A DNA stretch of 64,000 nucleotides from Leeuwenhoekiella sp. (GTDB lineage Bacteria; Bacteroidota; Bacteroidia; Flavobacteriales; Flavobacteriaceae), in contig PAPI01000022.1 of the NCBI GenBank assembly GCA_002708845.1, forward strand, positions 408,626 to 472,625. Reading direction: 5' to 3'. The notes under the pieces are model-generated. The model was not told the DNA's origin, made no database searches, and worked only from the letters and a program-made list of their open reading frames with translations. The translations under genes were made by a program, and so were the position numbers. Below are positions 1 through 10,952 of the stretch, piece by piece. Numbering within the stretch: the stretch's first letter is position 1; each line of letters opens with the position of its first letter.

Positions 1-528
1 CTCTTCCGGAGAAAGATAAAGGCGTTTAATACGCGCTTTGTAGGGTTCTGAAATGTGCGCGTGATTGAGGATGAAGTCTTTGGTCTTTAAGATGTATTCG
101 CCCATCCCATGAGCCACGGCAAAAGTATCTGCAGCACGTTCTGCTTCTCGTATAAAATTAGGAACATACAGGTATTTAATTCCAAACCAAATTAATCCCA
201 AACTGCTCCGATTACGATAATCCATCACATGGCCCAGTTCGTGACCCAACCAACCGATCAACACGTCAGATGGGATGTCTGTAATTTTAAAGGATTCATC
301 TTCAATCTTTACTTTTTTACTGATAAAGATTACGTACTCTCGATTTTTTCGAGATTTGAAAAGGGATTTAAAAACCGGCTGCGCCTGCATCGTCGATTTC
401 TTAATGTTTTTTTTAAACTGAAATCGTATTGAAGTTTCCTGAAGCTGTGGGTAATACGACAGCGCGGTTTGTGCTTCGTTTTTTAGGACTTCCGGAATGA
501 TTTTGTTAGAAAAGGCGCTCGAATTCAT
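1..528 (-). CDS. M48-like zinc metalloprotease-type protein, C-terminus cut by window edge
   Basis: The first 176 residues of a minus-strand reading frame are present; no stop is reached before base 1. It carries HELGH (H96, E97, H100), the HExxH zinc-site motif, followed about 28 residues later by an acidic REAERAAD stretch that could supply the third ligand (E128 or E130). This matches the minimal-gluzincin pattern of M48/SprT-like proteins. No signal peptide is seen, so it is probably cytoplasmic. The ATG at 526-528 is the only sensible start because the next Met is residue 47. A TACTTTGC box lies at 531-538, only a few bases upstream, so the mRNA may be leaderless. The gene is divergent from the MATE exporter. 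The substrate is unknown. Confidence 0.75.
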   Translation of the reverse strand, partial: MNSSAFSNKIIPEVLKNEAQTALSYYPQLQETSIRFQFKKNIKKSTMQAQPVFKSLFKSRKNREYVIFISKKVKIEDESFKITDIPSDVLIGWLGHELGHVMDYRNRSSLGLIWFGIKYLYVPNFIREAERAADTFAVAHGMGEYILKTKDFILNHAHISEPYKARIKRLYLSPEE

Positions 529-631
529 ATGCAAAGTAAATGTACGCTAAATCGTATTTTTTGGCTGTTAAGGCACTTGTAAATTAACAAAGATGACTCT
601 GGTCATCGTCTGCTATCTTAAACTTAAAAGG

Positions 632-640
632 TATTTTTGC
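632..640 (+). promoter_or_regulatory. Bacteroidota -7 promoter box for the MATE gene
   Basis: TATTTTTGC fits TAnnTTTGC. It overlaps the upstream TTG at 637, so that TTG cannot be the translation start if this promoter is used. I see no good -33 TTG. Confidence 0.55.
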
Positions 641-660
641 ACTTCCCAAAAATAGCAGGT

Positions 661-2019
661 TTGTTAACTAATTACACACAGGAATTTCGTCAAAATTTAA
701 AGATCGCCTATCCGGTTATGCTCGGACAATTGGGGCATATTCTCGTTGCTCTGGCCGATAATCTGATGGTAGGTCGCCTGGGTGCTGCGCAGCTTGCAGC
801 GGTTTCGCTCGGCAACAGCCTCATCTTTATTGCGCTGTCTTTGGGTATCGGATTTTCATTTGCGATTACACCATTAGTGGCAGAAGCAGATGGTGCCGGC
901 GATACACAAATGGGCCGTAATTACTTTCACCATGGCATCGTGATGTGTGGCATAAATGGTGTTTTACTATTTGCATTATTGCTCCTCGCAAAGCCAATCA
1001 TGTACATGTTGGATCAGCCGGTTGAAGTGGTTGAACTCGCCCTGCCGTATATGGATATTGTTGCGTTTTCTTTAATACCATTGATGGTTTTTCAGGCTTT
1101 TAAACAGTTTGCAGACGGCTTGTCCAACACCCGTTATGCGATGTACGCGACGCTGGTTGCTAATGTGGTAAACGTATTTTTCAACTTTATTCTCATTTAC
1201 GGCTTTTGGATTTTTCCCAGGCTGGAGTTGGTGGGCGCGGCTTATGGTACCTTGATTTCCAGATTCTTTATGCTCTGGATGCTCTATTATATTTTAAAAC
1301 GCAAAGCGAAATTTAAACCCTACTTTATCTGGACGCGCCGAAAAGCATTCCAACTTCTCATATTTAAACGATTATTTGATTTGGGTTTTCCCACGGCGAT
1401 GCAGATGCTGTTTGAAGTGTCTTTATTTACTTCCTGTATTTTTCTTTCAGGTCTTTTGGGCACCAATGCACAGGCGGCCAATCAAATTGCGCTCAATCTG
1501 GCTGCAATGACCTTTATGATTGCGGTAGGCCTTGGTGTAACGGCGACGATTCGGGTGGGGAATCAAAAAGGCAAAGCCGACTTTAAAAATATGCGTCGTA
1601 TTGCATTCTCGCTGTTTTTACAGGTGTTTCTTATTGAAGCGGTTTTTGCTTTAGGCTTTATTTTACTGAAAGATATTTTGCCCACATTTTATCTGGATAA
1701 TATCGAGGTAATCGCACTTGCTGCCCAATTGCTGATTGTGGCCGCGCTTTTTCAATTGAGTGATGGTTTGCAGGTGGTGATTTTAGGAGCATTGCGCGGG
1801 TTGCAGGACGTAAACATTCCCACAGGTATTTGTTTTATTGCCTACTGGCTGGTTGGGTTTCCGGTGGCCTGGTACTTTGGGCAGGAAGATCAGGCGGGGA
1901 GTCAGGGTATTTGGTACGGTCTGCTGGCCGGACTTAGTGCTTCGGCGGTCTTGTTGTATATTCGTTTTGATTATTTAAGCCGAAAATTGATTCGGTTGAA
2001 ACAGGCTGAAAATTCCTAA
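661..2019 (+). CDS. MATE family multidrug/sodium antiporter
   Basis: A polytopic protein of about 452 residues with the two-bundle, 12-helix pattern of MATE exporters. The N-terminal signature (YPVMLGQLGHILVALADNLM followed by VGRLG and LAAVSLGNS) is typical of flavobacterial NorM-like members, which extrude cationic drugs or metabolites in exchange for Na+ or H+ at the inner membrane. The frame extends up to a TTG at 637, but that codon lies in a -7 promoter box, so the TTG at 661 (giving LLTNYTQEF) is preferred. It is followed after 3 bases by the pentapeptide-repeat gene, suggesting an operon with it and the DUF3820 gene. The substrate cannot be read from the sequence. Confidence 0.9.
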   Translation: MLTNYTQEFRQNLKIAYPVMLGQLGHILVALADNLMVGRLGAAQLAAVSLGNSLIFIALSLGIGFSFAITPLVAEADGAGDTQMGRNYFHHGIVMCGINGVLLFALLLLAKPIMYMLDQPVEVVELALPYMDIVAFSLIPLMVFQAFKQFADGLSNTRYAMYATLVANVVNVFFNFILIYGFWIFPRLELVGAAYGTLISRFFMLWMLYYILKRKAKFKPYFIWTRRKAFQLLIFKRLFDLGFPTAMQMLFEVSLFTSCIFLSGLLGTNAQAANQIALNLAAMTFMIAVGLGVTATIRVGNQKGKADFKNMRRIAFSLFLQVFLIEAVFALGFILLKDILPTFYLDNIEVIALAAQLLIVAALFQLSDGLQVVILGALRGLQDVNIPTGICFIAYWLVGFPVAWYFGQEDQAGSQGIWYGLLAGLSASAVLLYIRFDYLSRKLIRLKQAENS

Positions 2020-2022
2020 ATC

Positions 2023-2589
2023 ATGAACGAACTGATTACAGACGAGCTATTTGAAGGGCATAATTTCACCGAAAAACCTCTGGAAGCCGATTTTGAGGAG
2101 TGCATCTTTAGAAATTGTGTTTTTGCAAAAGCCAATCTTTCGGGGTTGAGTTTTACTAATTGTACGTTTGAAAACTGCGATTTAAGCGGGGCGAAACTCA
2201 TTAAAACCGCCATTCAGGAATGTGAGTTTATTGATTGTAAAATGCTGGGACTTGCTTTTGAAAATTGTGCTCCCATACTTTTTCAAATGGCCTGCACACG
2301 TTGCGTGCTTAATGTCAGCAGTTTTTATCAGGTAGACCTGACGAACTCAGGCTTTGATGCATGTAAACTGGTTGAGGCCGATTTTACTGAAGCCGATCTT
2401 TCGGGTGTTTCCCTTGCCGGTTGTAATCTTTCGGGAGCTACTTTTGACCACACGCGTCTGGAGCGAACCGATTTTTCTTCCGCAGCAAACTACACGATTA
2501 ATCCGCAGCTCAATAAAATTACCGGAGCCATTTTTGGTAAAGAAGGTCTGGCAGGATTACTTTCGGCTTTCAACATTAAAATCGTCTGA
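2023..2589 (+). CDS. pentapeptide-repeat protein (Qnr-like fold)
   Basis: 188 residues made largely of A(D/N)LSx-type pentapeptides, for example ADFEECIFRNCVFAKANLSG and ADFTEADLSG. Such proteins form a right-handed quadrilateral beta-helix. The length and the break near residues 80-95 resemble Qnr and MfpA-like proteins that bind DNA gyrase, and also many uncharacterised relatives. It sits 3 bases after the MATE exporter and 3 bases before the DUF3820 gene, so the three are probably co-transcribed. An exporter next to a possible gyrase-protecting protein is suggestive, but resistance is only an inference; flavobacterial chromosomes carry many such genes of unknown role. Confidence 0.85.
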   Translation: MNELITDELFEGHNFTEKPLEADFEECIFRNCVFAKANLSGLSFTNCTFENCDLSGAKLIKTAIQECEFIDCKMLGLAFENCAPILFQMACTRCVLNVSSFYQVDLTNSGFDACKLVEADFTEADLSGVSLAGCNLSGATFDHTRLERTDFSSAANYTINPQLNKITGAIFGKEGLAGLLSAFNIKIV

Positions 2590-2592
2590 TTT

Positions 2593-2841
2593 TTGGATCC
2601 CGAAAAACTCATAGAGCTCGCGCATTATAAAATGCCTTTTGGTAAATATCAGAATCGGTATCTGGTAGATCTGCCTGAATATTACTTTACATGGTTTAAG
2701 CAAAAAGGCTTTCCGGAAGGTAAACTGGGCCTGATGATGCAGCAGATGTATGAGATTAAAGTGAACGGATTGGAAGAATTGATCTACAAAATCAAGCGTC
2801 AATATCCTGCGGCCCAACCAAAAAGAAAACCCAAAAAATAA
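2593..2841 (+). CDS. DUF3820 family protein
   Basis: 82 residues, starting at a TTG just after the preceding stop (no ATG fits). The core LIELAHYKMPFGKYQNRYLV followed by DLPEYYFTWF is the hallmark of DUF3820 (also described as a quorum-sensing-regulated virulence-factor-like family). The C-terminus is very basic (PKRKPKK). The function is unknown in this lineage; the small, basic, soluble character would suit nucleic-acid binding, but that is a guess. It is the last gene of the probable MATE operon. Confidence 0.8.
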   Translation: MDPEKLIELAHYKMPFGKYQNRYLVDLPEYYFTWFKQKGFPEGKLGLMMQQMYEIKVNGLEELIYKIKRQYPAAQPKRKPKK

Positions 2842-2878
2842 TACCGAAAAGGGCTAAAAGGGTTCGCCAATAAATCCC

Positions 2879-2887
2879 TACCTTTGC
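2879..2887 (+). promoter_or_regulatory. -7 promoter box for pyrG
   Basis: TACCTTTGC fits TAnnTTTGC and lies about 57 bases upstream of the pyrG ATG. No clear -33 TTG is visible at the expected spacing. Confidence 0.55.
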
Positions 2888-2925
2888 ATCCCGTAGACGC
2901 GCTCATTATGTTAAAAAGAGCTTAA

Positions 2926-4572
<1,647 letters not shown>

Positions 4573-4758
4573 CTGCTAATCTCAGGATAATTTAATGTTT
4601 GACAGTATTTTAGACTATCGTTGCGCCAATGTGGCATAAAACAAATTGCTGGGCTTATTCTTGAATGCATCAGAGACCGTATATTCGCGGGCGGAAAATT
4701 TTCGCAAGGAATTAGAGTAAAGACAATTGAAAAAAGGCAGTGATTGCCTCAATAACTT

Positions 4759-6621
4759 ATGGAAGAAAAGAAATTTGACAAACAATCGATGATAGGCTTC
4801 CTGCTTATAGGAGCTATTTTATTGTTTATGTTATGGCAAAATCAGCCTACGCCAGAAGAGCTGGAAGCAGAAAAAGCTAAAGAAGAGCAGGTTGATGCAG
4901 AGCAGCGGGAGACTGCAATCACACCGGTAGATAATACCATGCCTGATACTGAAACCGGTAATGATTCTCTGGCTTTAGAGCGTTATAAAGCAACTTTAGG
5001 AAGTTTTGCTTATTCTGCCACACTGCCTTCAGCAACAGATGAAATTACTGAAATCGAGAATGAGGTTTTAGCTTTAAAAGTGAGTAACAAGGGAGGCTTT
5101 ATCACAGAAGCAAAGCTGAAAAATTACAAGAGTTACGACTCGGTACCTGTTTATTTGATCAAGGACGGAAACACCCGTTTTAACCTGAACTTCAGTACTA
5201 CCGATAACCGAACGCTAAATAGTGAAAACCTATATTTCGAGCCTAAGCTAACCACTGAAGGGGAAAATCAGGTACTTTCTATGAAGCTGAAAGTTTCAGA
5301 TTCTGAATATCTGGAATACCGCTATACCCTAAAGCCTGATGATTATATGATGGGCTTTGGCATTAAAACTGTGGGACTTCAAAATGTGGTAAATACTTCA
5401 CAACCCCTTAATCTGGATTGGGAATTAAAAGGCTATCGCCACGCGAAAAGTATTACCTATGAAAACCGCTATACCCGTCTTACCTACGAATATGAAGGCG
5501 GCGATCACGATAAGTTGAGTCAGAGCGGCGATGATGACGCGATTGAAACCGATGTAGACTGGTTTAATTTTCGTCAGCATTTCTTCAGTTCTATTTTGTT
5601 GACCGATCAACCTTTTGAACAGGTTACGTTCAAGTCTCAGAATTTAGTGGAAGACGAAGAAGTAGATACGGTTTTTACTAAAAAATATGCGGCAAATATT
5701 CAGCTTAAGCCGGTTAATGGCGAACTGAATAACGCGATGAATTTCTATTTTGGACCTACCGATTATCAGGTGTTGAATAGCTACGACCGGGGTCTTGATG
5801 AGGCGATGCCTTTAGGTTGGGGTATTTTTGGATGGATTAACAAATACCTGATTATACCATTTTTCAATATTCTGGTAGCTTATTTCCCTGCGGGAATCGC
5901 TATCATTTTATTGACGGTTTCGATTAAATTATTGCTTTCACCTGTACAGTACAAGCAATACCTGTCACAGGCCAAGATGAAGGTGCTGCGTCCCGAGATC
6001 AACGAGATCAATGAGAAGTATGCAGACAACCCAATGAAAAAGCAGCAGGAAACGATGAAGCTGTATAGCAAAGCTGGCGCGAGTCCGTTGAGCGGGTGTA
6101 TTCCCGGTTTGCTTCAGATCCCGGTGTTTTATGCTTTGTTTACCTTTTTCCCTTCGGCATTTGTTTTAAGACAAAAAAGCTTCCTGTGGGCAGACGATTT
6201 ATCAAGCTATGATAAAATTGCAGATCTTCCGTTTCACATTCCGTTCTATGGTGACCACGTGAGTTTATTCCCAATTCTGGCTTCGATCGCGATCTTTATT
6301 TATATGACGATGACTACAGGGCAGACGATGCAACAAACCAGTCAGCCGGGAATGCCGAATATGAAATTCCTGATGTATCTGTCTCCTATAATGATGTTGT
6401 TTTTCTTTAACAACTATGCTAGTGGATTGAGTTTGTACTATTTCGTTTCAAACCTTATTACAATCGGGATTATGCTGGTGATCAAGAATTTTATTCTTGA
6501 TGAGCAAAGAATCCACGCTAAAATAGAGACTGCTAAGGCAAAGCCGAAAAAGCAAAATCGTTTCAGTAAGAAGTTCTCAGAAATGATGGAGCAGGCTGAA
6601 AAGCAGCAGAAGAATAAATAA
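4759..6621 (+). CDS. yidC: membrane protein insertase YidC
   Basis: 620 residues with the long YidC layout of diderm bacteria. There is an N-terminal membrane anchor (about residues 11-25), a large periplasmic beta-rich domain (about 30-345), then the conserved five-helix insertase core beginning near WGIFGWINKYLIIPFFNILV and containing SPVQYKQYLSQAKMKVLRPE. The C-terminal tail is rich in Lys and Gln, as expected for ribosome contact. It inserts and folds inner-membrane proteins with or without SecYEG. A short AGGCA/TGCCT hairpin lies at 4735-4749 just before the ATG; its role is unclear. A strong terminator follows. Confidence 0.97.
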   Translation: MEEKKFDKQSMIGFLLIGAILLFMLWQNQPTPEELEAEKAKEEQVDAEQRETAITPVDNTMPDTETGNDSLALERYKATLGSFAYSATLPSATDEITEIENEVLALKVSNKGGFITEAKLKNYKSYDSVPVYLIKDGNTRFNLNFSTTDNRTLNSENLYFEPKLTTEGENQVLSMKLKVSDSEYLEYRYTLKPDDYMMGFGIKTVGLQNVVNTSQPLNLDWELKGYRHAKSITYENRYTRLTYEYEGGDHDKLSQSGDDDAIETDVDWFNFRQHFFSSILLTDQPFEQVTFKSQNLVEDEEVDTVFTKKYAANIQLKPVNGELNNAMNFYFGPTDYQVLNSYDRGLDEAMPLGWGIFGWINKYLIIPFFNILVAYFPAGIAIILLTVSIKLLLSPVQYKQYLSQAKMKVLRPEINEINEKYADNPMKKQQETMKLYSKAGASPLSGCIPGLLQIPVFYALFTFFPSAFVLRQKSFLWADDLSSYDKIADLPFHIPFYGDHVSLFPILASIAIFIYMTMTTGQTMQQTSQPGMPNMKFLMYLSPIMMLFFFNNYASGLSLYYFVSNLITIGIMLVIKNFILDEQRIHAKIETAKAKPKKQNRFSKKFSEMMEQAEKQQKNK

Positions 6622-6644
6622 TACTTTTTTGTCCCAACTTTAAT

Positions 6645-6684
6645 TAAAAAGTCCTTCAGTATTGTACTGAAGGGCTTTTTGTTT
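6645..6684. terminator. bidirectional intrinsic terminator between yidC and the fasciclin gene
   Basis: Perfect 9-bp stem CCTTCAGTA / TACTGAAGG (6653-6661 and 6665-6673) with a TTG loop, flanked by A-rich DNA on the left and T-rich DNA on the right. It can serve both convergent genes. Confidence 0.85.
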
Positions 6685-6703
6685 TCTAAGTAATAGGGAT
6701 AAT

Positions 6704-8548
6704 TTAATTTCCAGGCATTAGGACACCATCAATAGCGTGTACCACACCATTAGTTGCAGTGATGTTGGTTGCAATAATATCATAAGTGGCTCCCGAACCA
6801 TCTGTTATAGTAGGAGGTGTTGCAGTGGCGTCAATACTTAAATCAGGGCCAAAAAGCGGCGGTGCCGTAGTGGCTTCTGTCGTACTCAAATCTTCTGCAC
6901 GCACGATCATATCGAGCACGTGATGTCTCAAAATGTTGTCTAAAGTACTGGTCTCGCTTGTGGCTCCGTCTCCTAATGCCAGAATATCAGCTGCACTCGA
7001 AATACCATCATTAGGGTCAGCATCTATTAGAGCTGTAAAAGCCGCATTTGTTGGAGCAAAAACGGTAAACGTACCCGCTCCGGAAAGCGTTCCTGCGAGC
7101 TGCTCCTGAGCTACCGCTGCTAATAATGTCGAAAATTGCGGATCTGCCGTGGCAAAGGTAGCTATACTTGGCAATTCAATTACCGCGCTTACCGGATGAA
7201 TGACACCATTATTAAAGGTAAGATCTGTATCAGTTATAGTTGATGCACCATTAATAGTTGGCGTTGTTTCTTCAAAATTTAGAAACATATCAATATTAGC
7301 ATCAGTATCTGCATAGGTTGCCAAAGTTTTCTCGTAACCTGTACCCAAATCAGCCGCCATTTTAATTTCACCTAAAACGTGATTTAATAAAATTTGAGCT
7401 ACCTCTTCTTTAGTAAAATCAGTCAATGCAGCTCCACCCAGAAAGGTCGTAAATGCTGCATTATTTGGTGCAAAAACCGTAAATGTTCCTTCTCCCGCCA
7501 GAGTAGCATCAAGTTCTGCGTATTCTAAAGCTGCCAGTAACAAGCTGTAATCTTCAGTTGAAGAAACAAAACCGGCAATAGACTGGTATACTTCGGGTAA
7601 TTCAGGCATAATTACCGCATCTATCGCGTGAACTACACCATTACCGGCCTGTACGTCTGTAACTATAATATTAATTACCCGACCATTGGCATCTGTAATT
7701 GTAGCATCATCTGCATTGATTTCGATGGTTCCACCTAAGGTAGTTTCAGTTCCCGTTTGAAGATCTGCTGCGCGTACGTTGCTTCCTGAAATAACATGCA
7801 AATTAAGGGCTGCGGCAATAGTTTCTGGATCCAAATCTCCAAGGCCACTAGCATCTAAATCTTCTAAGAGAGCTGCGAATGCTGCATTTGTGGGAGCAAA
7901 GACCGTAAATGTACCGCCCATATCAGACAGTGTGGAAGCATAAGTAAAAGACGCATCAGCAGTAAGTGCAGATTCCAGTGAATCAAATGTGGGATCTGCC
8001 GTTGCAAATGTGGCAACAGATGGTATATCTATCACAGCACTAACGGTGTGTACCACACCATTAGTAAATACGTTATCGGGTGATTCAACTGTAGACGTAC
8101 CATTTACAACCACAGTTCCTCCATCAGTGTTTACAAACATATTAATATTAGCGTCGGTATCTGCATAAGTTGCAAGTGTTGCCTCGTAGCCTGTAGTTAG
8201 GTCACTACTGGTTTTTACGTTACCCAATACGTGATTTAATAATAGATTGGTGAGATCTTCAACTGGAACATCAGCTAAAGGAGTGCCTCCTAAGTAACTG
8301 TCAAAAGCGTCATTATCTGGAGCAAAAACAGTAAAGGTTCCTGCTGCATCCAAGGTAGCGGTAAGGCTGGTGCGCTCCAAAGCTGCAGCTAAAGAGGAGT
8401 AATTGGGATTTTGAGCAACAAATTCCGCAATCGTTTGCGGCTGAGGTTCAATAATGTTTCCGTTATCGTCATCATCACTACAGGAACTTAAACCAGTTGT
8501 GATTAGAACGAATAACAAAATACGGAGAGTTTGTTTAAAATGTTTCAT
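6704..8548 (-). CDS. four-domain fasciclin (FAS1) lipoprotein
   Basis: 614 residues. A lipoprotein signal ends at LSSCS (Cys about residue 23) followed by DDDD, which suits surface export in Bacteroidota. Four FAS1 domains follow (about 40-175, 176-315, 322-462 and 465-612), each with the FTVFAPxNxAF motif and three of the four closing with GVVHAIDxVxMP. Domains 1 and 3 share TGYExTLATYADTDANI and domains 2 and 4 share ATFATADPxF, so the gene arose by duplication of a two-domain unit. FAS1 domains mediate adhesion or carbohydrate binding; a surface adhesin is the likely role. A terminator lies downstream and an AT-rich leader with a candidate promoter upstream. Confidence 0.92.
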   Translation of the reverse strand: MKHFKQTLRILLFVLITTGLSSCSDDDDNGNIIEPQPQTIAEFVAQNPNYSSLAAALERTSLTATLDAAGTFTVFAPDNDAFDSYLGGTPLADVPVEDLTNLLLNHVLGNVKTSSDLTTGYEATLATYADTDANINMFVNTDGGTVVVNGTSTVESPDNVFTNGVVHTVSAVIDIPSVATFATADPTFDSLESALTADASFTYASTLSDMGGTFTVFAPTNAAFAALLEDLDASGLGDLDPETIAAALNLHVISGSNVRAADLQTGTETTLGGTIEINADDATITDANGRVINIIVTDVQAGNGVVHAIDAVIMPELPEVYQSIAGFVSSTEDYSLLLAALEYAELDATLAGEGTFTVFAPNNAAFTTFLGGAALTDFTKEEVAQILLNHVLGEIKMAADLGTGYEKTLATYADTDANIDMFLNFEETTPTINGASTITDTDLTFNNGVIHPVSAVIELPSIATFATADPQFSTLLAAVAQEQLAGTLSGAGTFTVFAPTNAAFTALIDADPNDGISSAADILALGDGATSETSTLDNILRHHVLDMIVRAEDLSTTEATTAPPLFGPDLSIDATATPPTITDGSGATYDIIATNITATNGVVHAIDGVLMPGN

Positions 8549-8630
8549 AGCTATTAGATTTGTTAATTGAAATTTAAAACTAAACCTAAAGCCTAAGTAT
8601 TTTGTTTAAGATTAAGTTAAAAAAGTTAAA

Positions 8631-8638
8631 CAAAATTA
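8631..8638 (-). promoter_or_regulatory. candidate -7 box for the fasciclin gene
   Basis: On the minus strand TAATTTTG fits TAnnTTTG, about 83 bases upstream of the ATG. The -33 element is not evident, so this is tentative. Confidence 0.35.
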
Positions 8639-8706
8639 TAATTAACATCACTAAACCCTTTTAGCTCAATGATTTGTGCAGAACTCAAAGTCGGCTAATA
8701 GTTTTG

Positions 8707-8715
8707 TAAATTTGC
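8707..8715 (+). promoter_or_regulatory. -7 promoter box for mnmA
   Basis: TAAATTTGC fits TAnnTTTGC, 43 bases upstream of the mnmA ATG. Confidence 0.55.
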
Positions 8716-8757
8716 AGTTTTAAAAGCGACAGAATTGTCCACATGTAAAAATGACTT

Positions 8758-9963
8758 ATGAAAACAGTGGTTGTAGGTTTAAGCGGGGGAGTAGACAGTA
8801 GTGTTTCGGCCTATTTACTTAAGGAGGCAGGATACCGTGTAATTGGTCTTTTTATGAAGAATTGGCACGATGATTCTGTTACGATTTCTGACGAATGCCC
8901 GTGGCTTGACGACAGTAATGATGCGATGCTTGTTGCGGAAAAGCTTGGAATTCCCTTTCAAACAGTTGACCTGAGTGAGCAATACAAAGAACGTATCGTA
9001 GATTATATGTTCCGGGAATACGAAAAAGGACGCACCCCAAACCCGGATGTACTCTGTAATCGCGAAATTAAATTTGATGTGTTTATGAAAATCGCACTCG
9101 ATTTGGGTGCAGATTATGTAGCGACCGGGCACTATTGTCAAAAAGGGGAAGTTGAAGTTAATGGTAAACCGGTTTATCAATTGCTTGCCGGAGCAGATGC
9201 TAATAAAGATCAGTCTTATTTCCTGTGTCAATTATCGCAGGATCAGCTTGCAAAAACCTTGTTCCCAATTGGACATCTTAAGAAAAGTGAAGTTCGTAAA
9301 ATTGCTAAAGAACAGGATTTAGTTACTGCAGAAAAGAAAGATTCTCAGGGATTGTGTTTTATAGGAAAAGTACGTCTGCCTGATTTCCTTCAGCAAAAAT
9401 TAAAGCCAAAAGAAGGGGTTATAGTAGAGATTGGTGCAGAAACTGCCCGTCAAAAAATCGAAGCCCTACAACAGGATTCTAAAGAGGATATAGCAGTAGC
9501 CTTAAGTGATGTTGCGACTTTGGCTAAAAAGCCAAAGTATAAATTAACAGATGGTAAAATTGTTGGGAAACATCAGGGAGCTCATTATTTTACTAAAGGT
9601 CAACGCAAGGGACTTGCGGTAGGAGGTACTCCAGAACCTTTATTTGTGATTGATACAGACGTTGATGAAAATGTGATCTATACCGGTCAGGGAAAAGAAC
9701 ATCCCGGTTTGTTGCGCTCTGCTTTATTTGTAGCAGAAGATGAGGTGCATTATATACGAGAAGATTTAAAATTAGAAAATGGAGAGGTACGCGAGGTCGA
9801 AGCACGTATCCGCTATAGACAGCCTTTACAAAAAGCAATGCTTCATAAGGTAGAGGAAGGTATGTATGTATCGTTTGATGAACCCCAGTCTGCCATTAGC
9901 GAGGGCCAGTTTGTGGCCTGGTACGATGGAGCGGAATGTTTGGGTTCAGGAGTAATTTCATAA
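8758..9963 (+). CDS. mnmA: tRNA-specific 2-thiouridylase MnmA
   Basis: 401 residues. The enzyme thiolates U34 of tRNA-Glu, -Gln and -Lys. Visible features are the PP-loop SGGVDSSV (9-16), catalytic C100 in [12 protein letters not shown], the DQSYFL tRNA/ATP motif (151-156) and the second catalytic cysteine C200 in SQGLCFIGK. The family is usually about 360-370 residues; here about 40 extra residues (roughly 222-264, Lys/Ala/Asp-rich) lie between the catalytic domain and the [16 protein letters not shown] barrel motif. The frame is intact, so this looks like a lineage-specific insertion. The next gene starts 10 bases after its stop and is probably co-transcribed. Confidence 0.96.
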   Translation: MKTVVVGLSGGVDSSVSAYLLKEAGYRVIGLFMKNWHDDSVTISDECPWLDDSNDAMLVAEKLGIPFQTVDLSEQYKERIVDYMFREYEKGRTPNPDVLCNREIKFDVFMKIALDLGADYVATGHYCQKGEVEVNGKPVYQLLAGADANKDQSYFLCQLSQDQLAKTLFPIGHLKKSEVRKIAKEQDLVTAEKKDSQGLCFIGKVRLPDFLQQKLKPKEGVIVEIGAETARQKIEALQQDSKEDIAVALSDVATLAKKPKYKLTDGKIVGKHQGAHYFTKGQRKGLAVGGTPEPLFVIDTDVDENVIYTGQGKEHPGLLRSALFVAEDEVHYIREDLKLENGEVREVEARIRYRQPLQKAMLHKVEEGMYVSFDEPQSAISEGQFVAWYDGAECLGSGVIS

Positions 9964-9972
9964 AAGCCGGTT

Positions 9973-10905
9973 TTGAATAGAATTACATCACTTTTCAATA
10001 TAAAATATCCCATAATTCAGGGCGGAATGGTCTGGAACAGCGGTTGGGAACTGGCTTCAGCGGTAAGTAATGCTGGTGGCTTGGGACTCATTGGTGCAGG
10101 CTCTATGTATCCTGAAATTTTGCGAGAACATATCCACAAATGTAAGGCTGCAACTGACAAACCTTTTGGGGTCAATGTTCCGCTTTTATATCCTGATATT
10201 GATTTGTTGATGCAAATCATCATCGAAGAAAAAATTCAGGTCGTTTTTACCAGCGCCGGAAATCCAAAAAGCTGGACTTCGCATTTAAAAGAACAGGGTA
10301 TAACCGTTGTTCACGTGGTAAGTAGTGTGAAGTTTGCTCTGAAGGCTCAGGAAGCCGGGGTAGACGCCGTAGTAGCCGAAGGATTTGAAGCCGGTGGACA
10401 TAACGGCCGTGAAGAAACTACCACCTTTACGCTTATCCCAATTGTAAAAGAGCAATTAGACATACCTTTGATAGCAGCAGGAGGTATCGCGACAGGACGG
10501 GGAATGCTAGCCGCAATGATTCTGGGTGCAGATGGCGTGCAAATGGGAAGTCGGTTTGTTGCTACCGTAGAAGGTAGTGGGCATCAGGCATTCAAAGATA
10601 TGGTTGTTCAGGCCAAGGAAGGGGATACCGAACTTACTTTAAAAGAACTCGCACCTGTTCGATTATTAAAAAATAAATTTTACGAGGATATAAAAGAGCT
10701 GTATGCCAAAGCACCAACAAAAGAGGAATTGAGTGATTTATTGGGAAGAGCCCGGGCAAAAAGAGGCATGTTTGAAGGAGATCTGGAAGAGGGTGAACTT
10801 GAAATAGGCCAGGTGAGTGCCCTTATTCAAGATATAAAACCGGTCGCTCGGGTCATAAATGATATCGTTTCCGAATTTCGTGCTTTGTCATTACCAAAGA
10901 TCTAA
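9973..10905 (+). CDS. NAD(P)H-dependent flavin oxidoreductase (nitronate monooxygenase / FabK-like)
   Basis: 310 residues forming an FMN-binding TIM barrel. It starts YPIIQGGMVWNSGWELASAV and contains AEGFEAGGHNG (the flavin-proximal His) and IAAGGIATGRG (phosphate binding), then LGADGVQMGSRF. This matches 2-nitropropane dioxygenase-like enzymes, which include nitronate monooxygenases and the enoyl-ACP reductase FabK; sequence alone does not separate them. The start is a TTG 10 bases after mnmA. A strong hairpin terminator follows, closing the mnmA transcript. Confidence 0.85.
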   Translation: MNRITSLFNIKYPIIQGGMVWNSGWELASAVSNAGGLGLIGAGSMYPEILREHIHKCKAATDKPFGVNVPLLYPDIDLLMQIIIEEKIQVVFTSAGNPKSWTSHLKEQGITVVHVVSSVKFALKAQEAGVDAVVAEGFEAGGHNGREETTTFTLIPIVKEQLDIPLIAAGGIATGRGMLAAMILGADGVQMGSRFVATVEGSGHQAFKDMVVQAKEGDTELTLKELAPVRLLKNKFYEDIKELYAKAPTKEELSDLLGRARAKRGMFEGDLEEGELEIGQVSALIQDIKPVARVINDIVSEFRALSLPKI

Positions 10906-10910
10906 AATAA

Positions 10911-10934
10911 ATAAGGCGCCCGAAGGCGCCTTAT
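10911..10934. terminator. bidirectional hairpin terminator
   Basis: A perfect 10-bp stem ATAAGGCGCC / GGCGCCTTAT with a CGAA loop lies between two convergent genes. The T-run is short, but the position and GC-rich stem support termination. Confidence 0.75.
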
Positions 10935-10952
10935 TTGCTGTTTTCTATCAAC

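Noticed and set aside
637-660. TTG at 637 as start of the MATE gene
   Set aside because: It lies inside the TATTTTTGC promoter box at 632-640; TTG at 661 gives the usual N-terminus.
2023-2589. Acquired Qnr quinolone-resistance gene
   Set aside because: It is only a generic pentapeptide-repeat protein in a chromosomal operon; no mobile-element context is seen.
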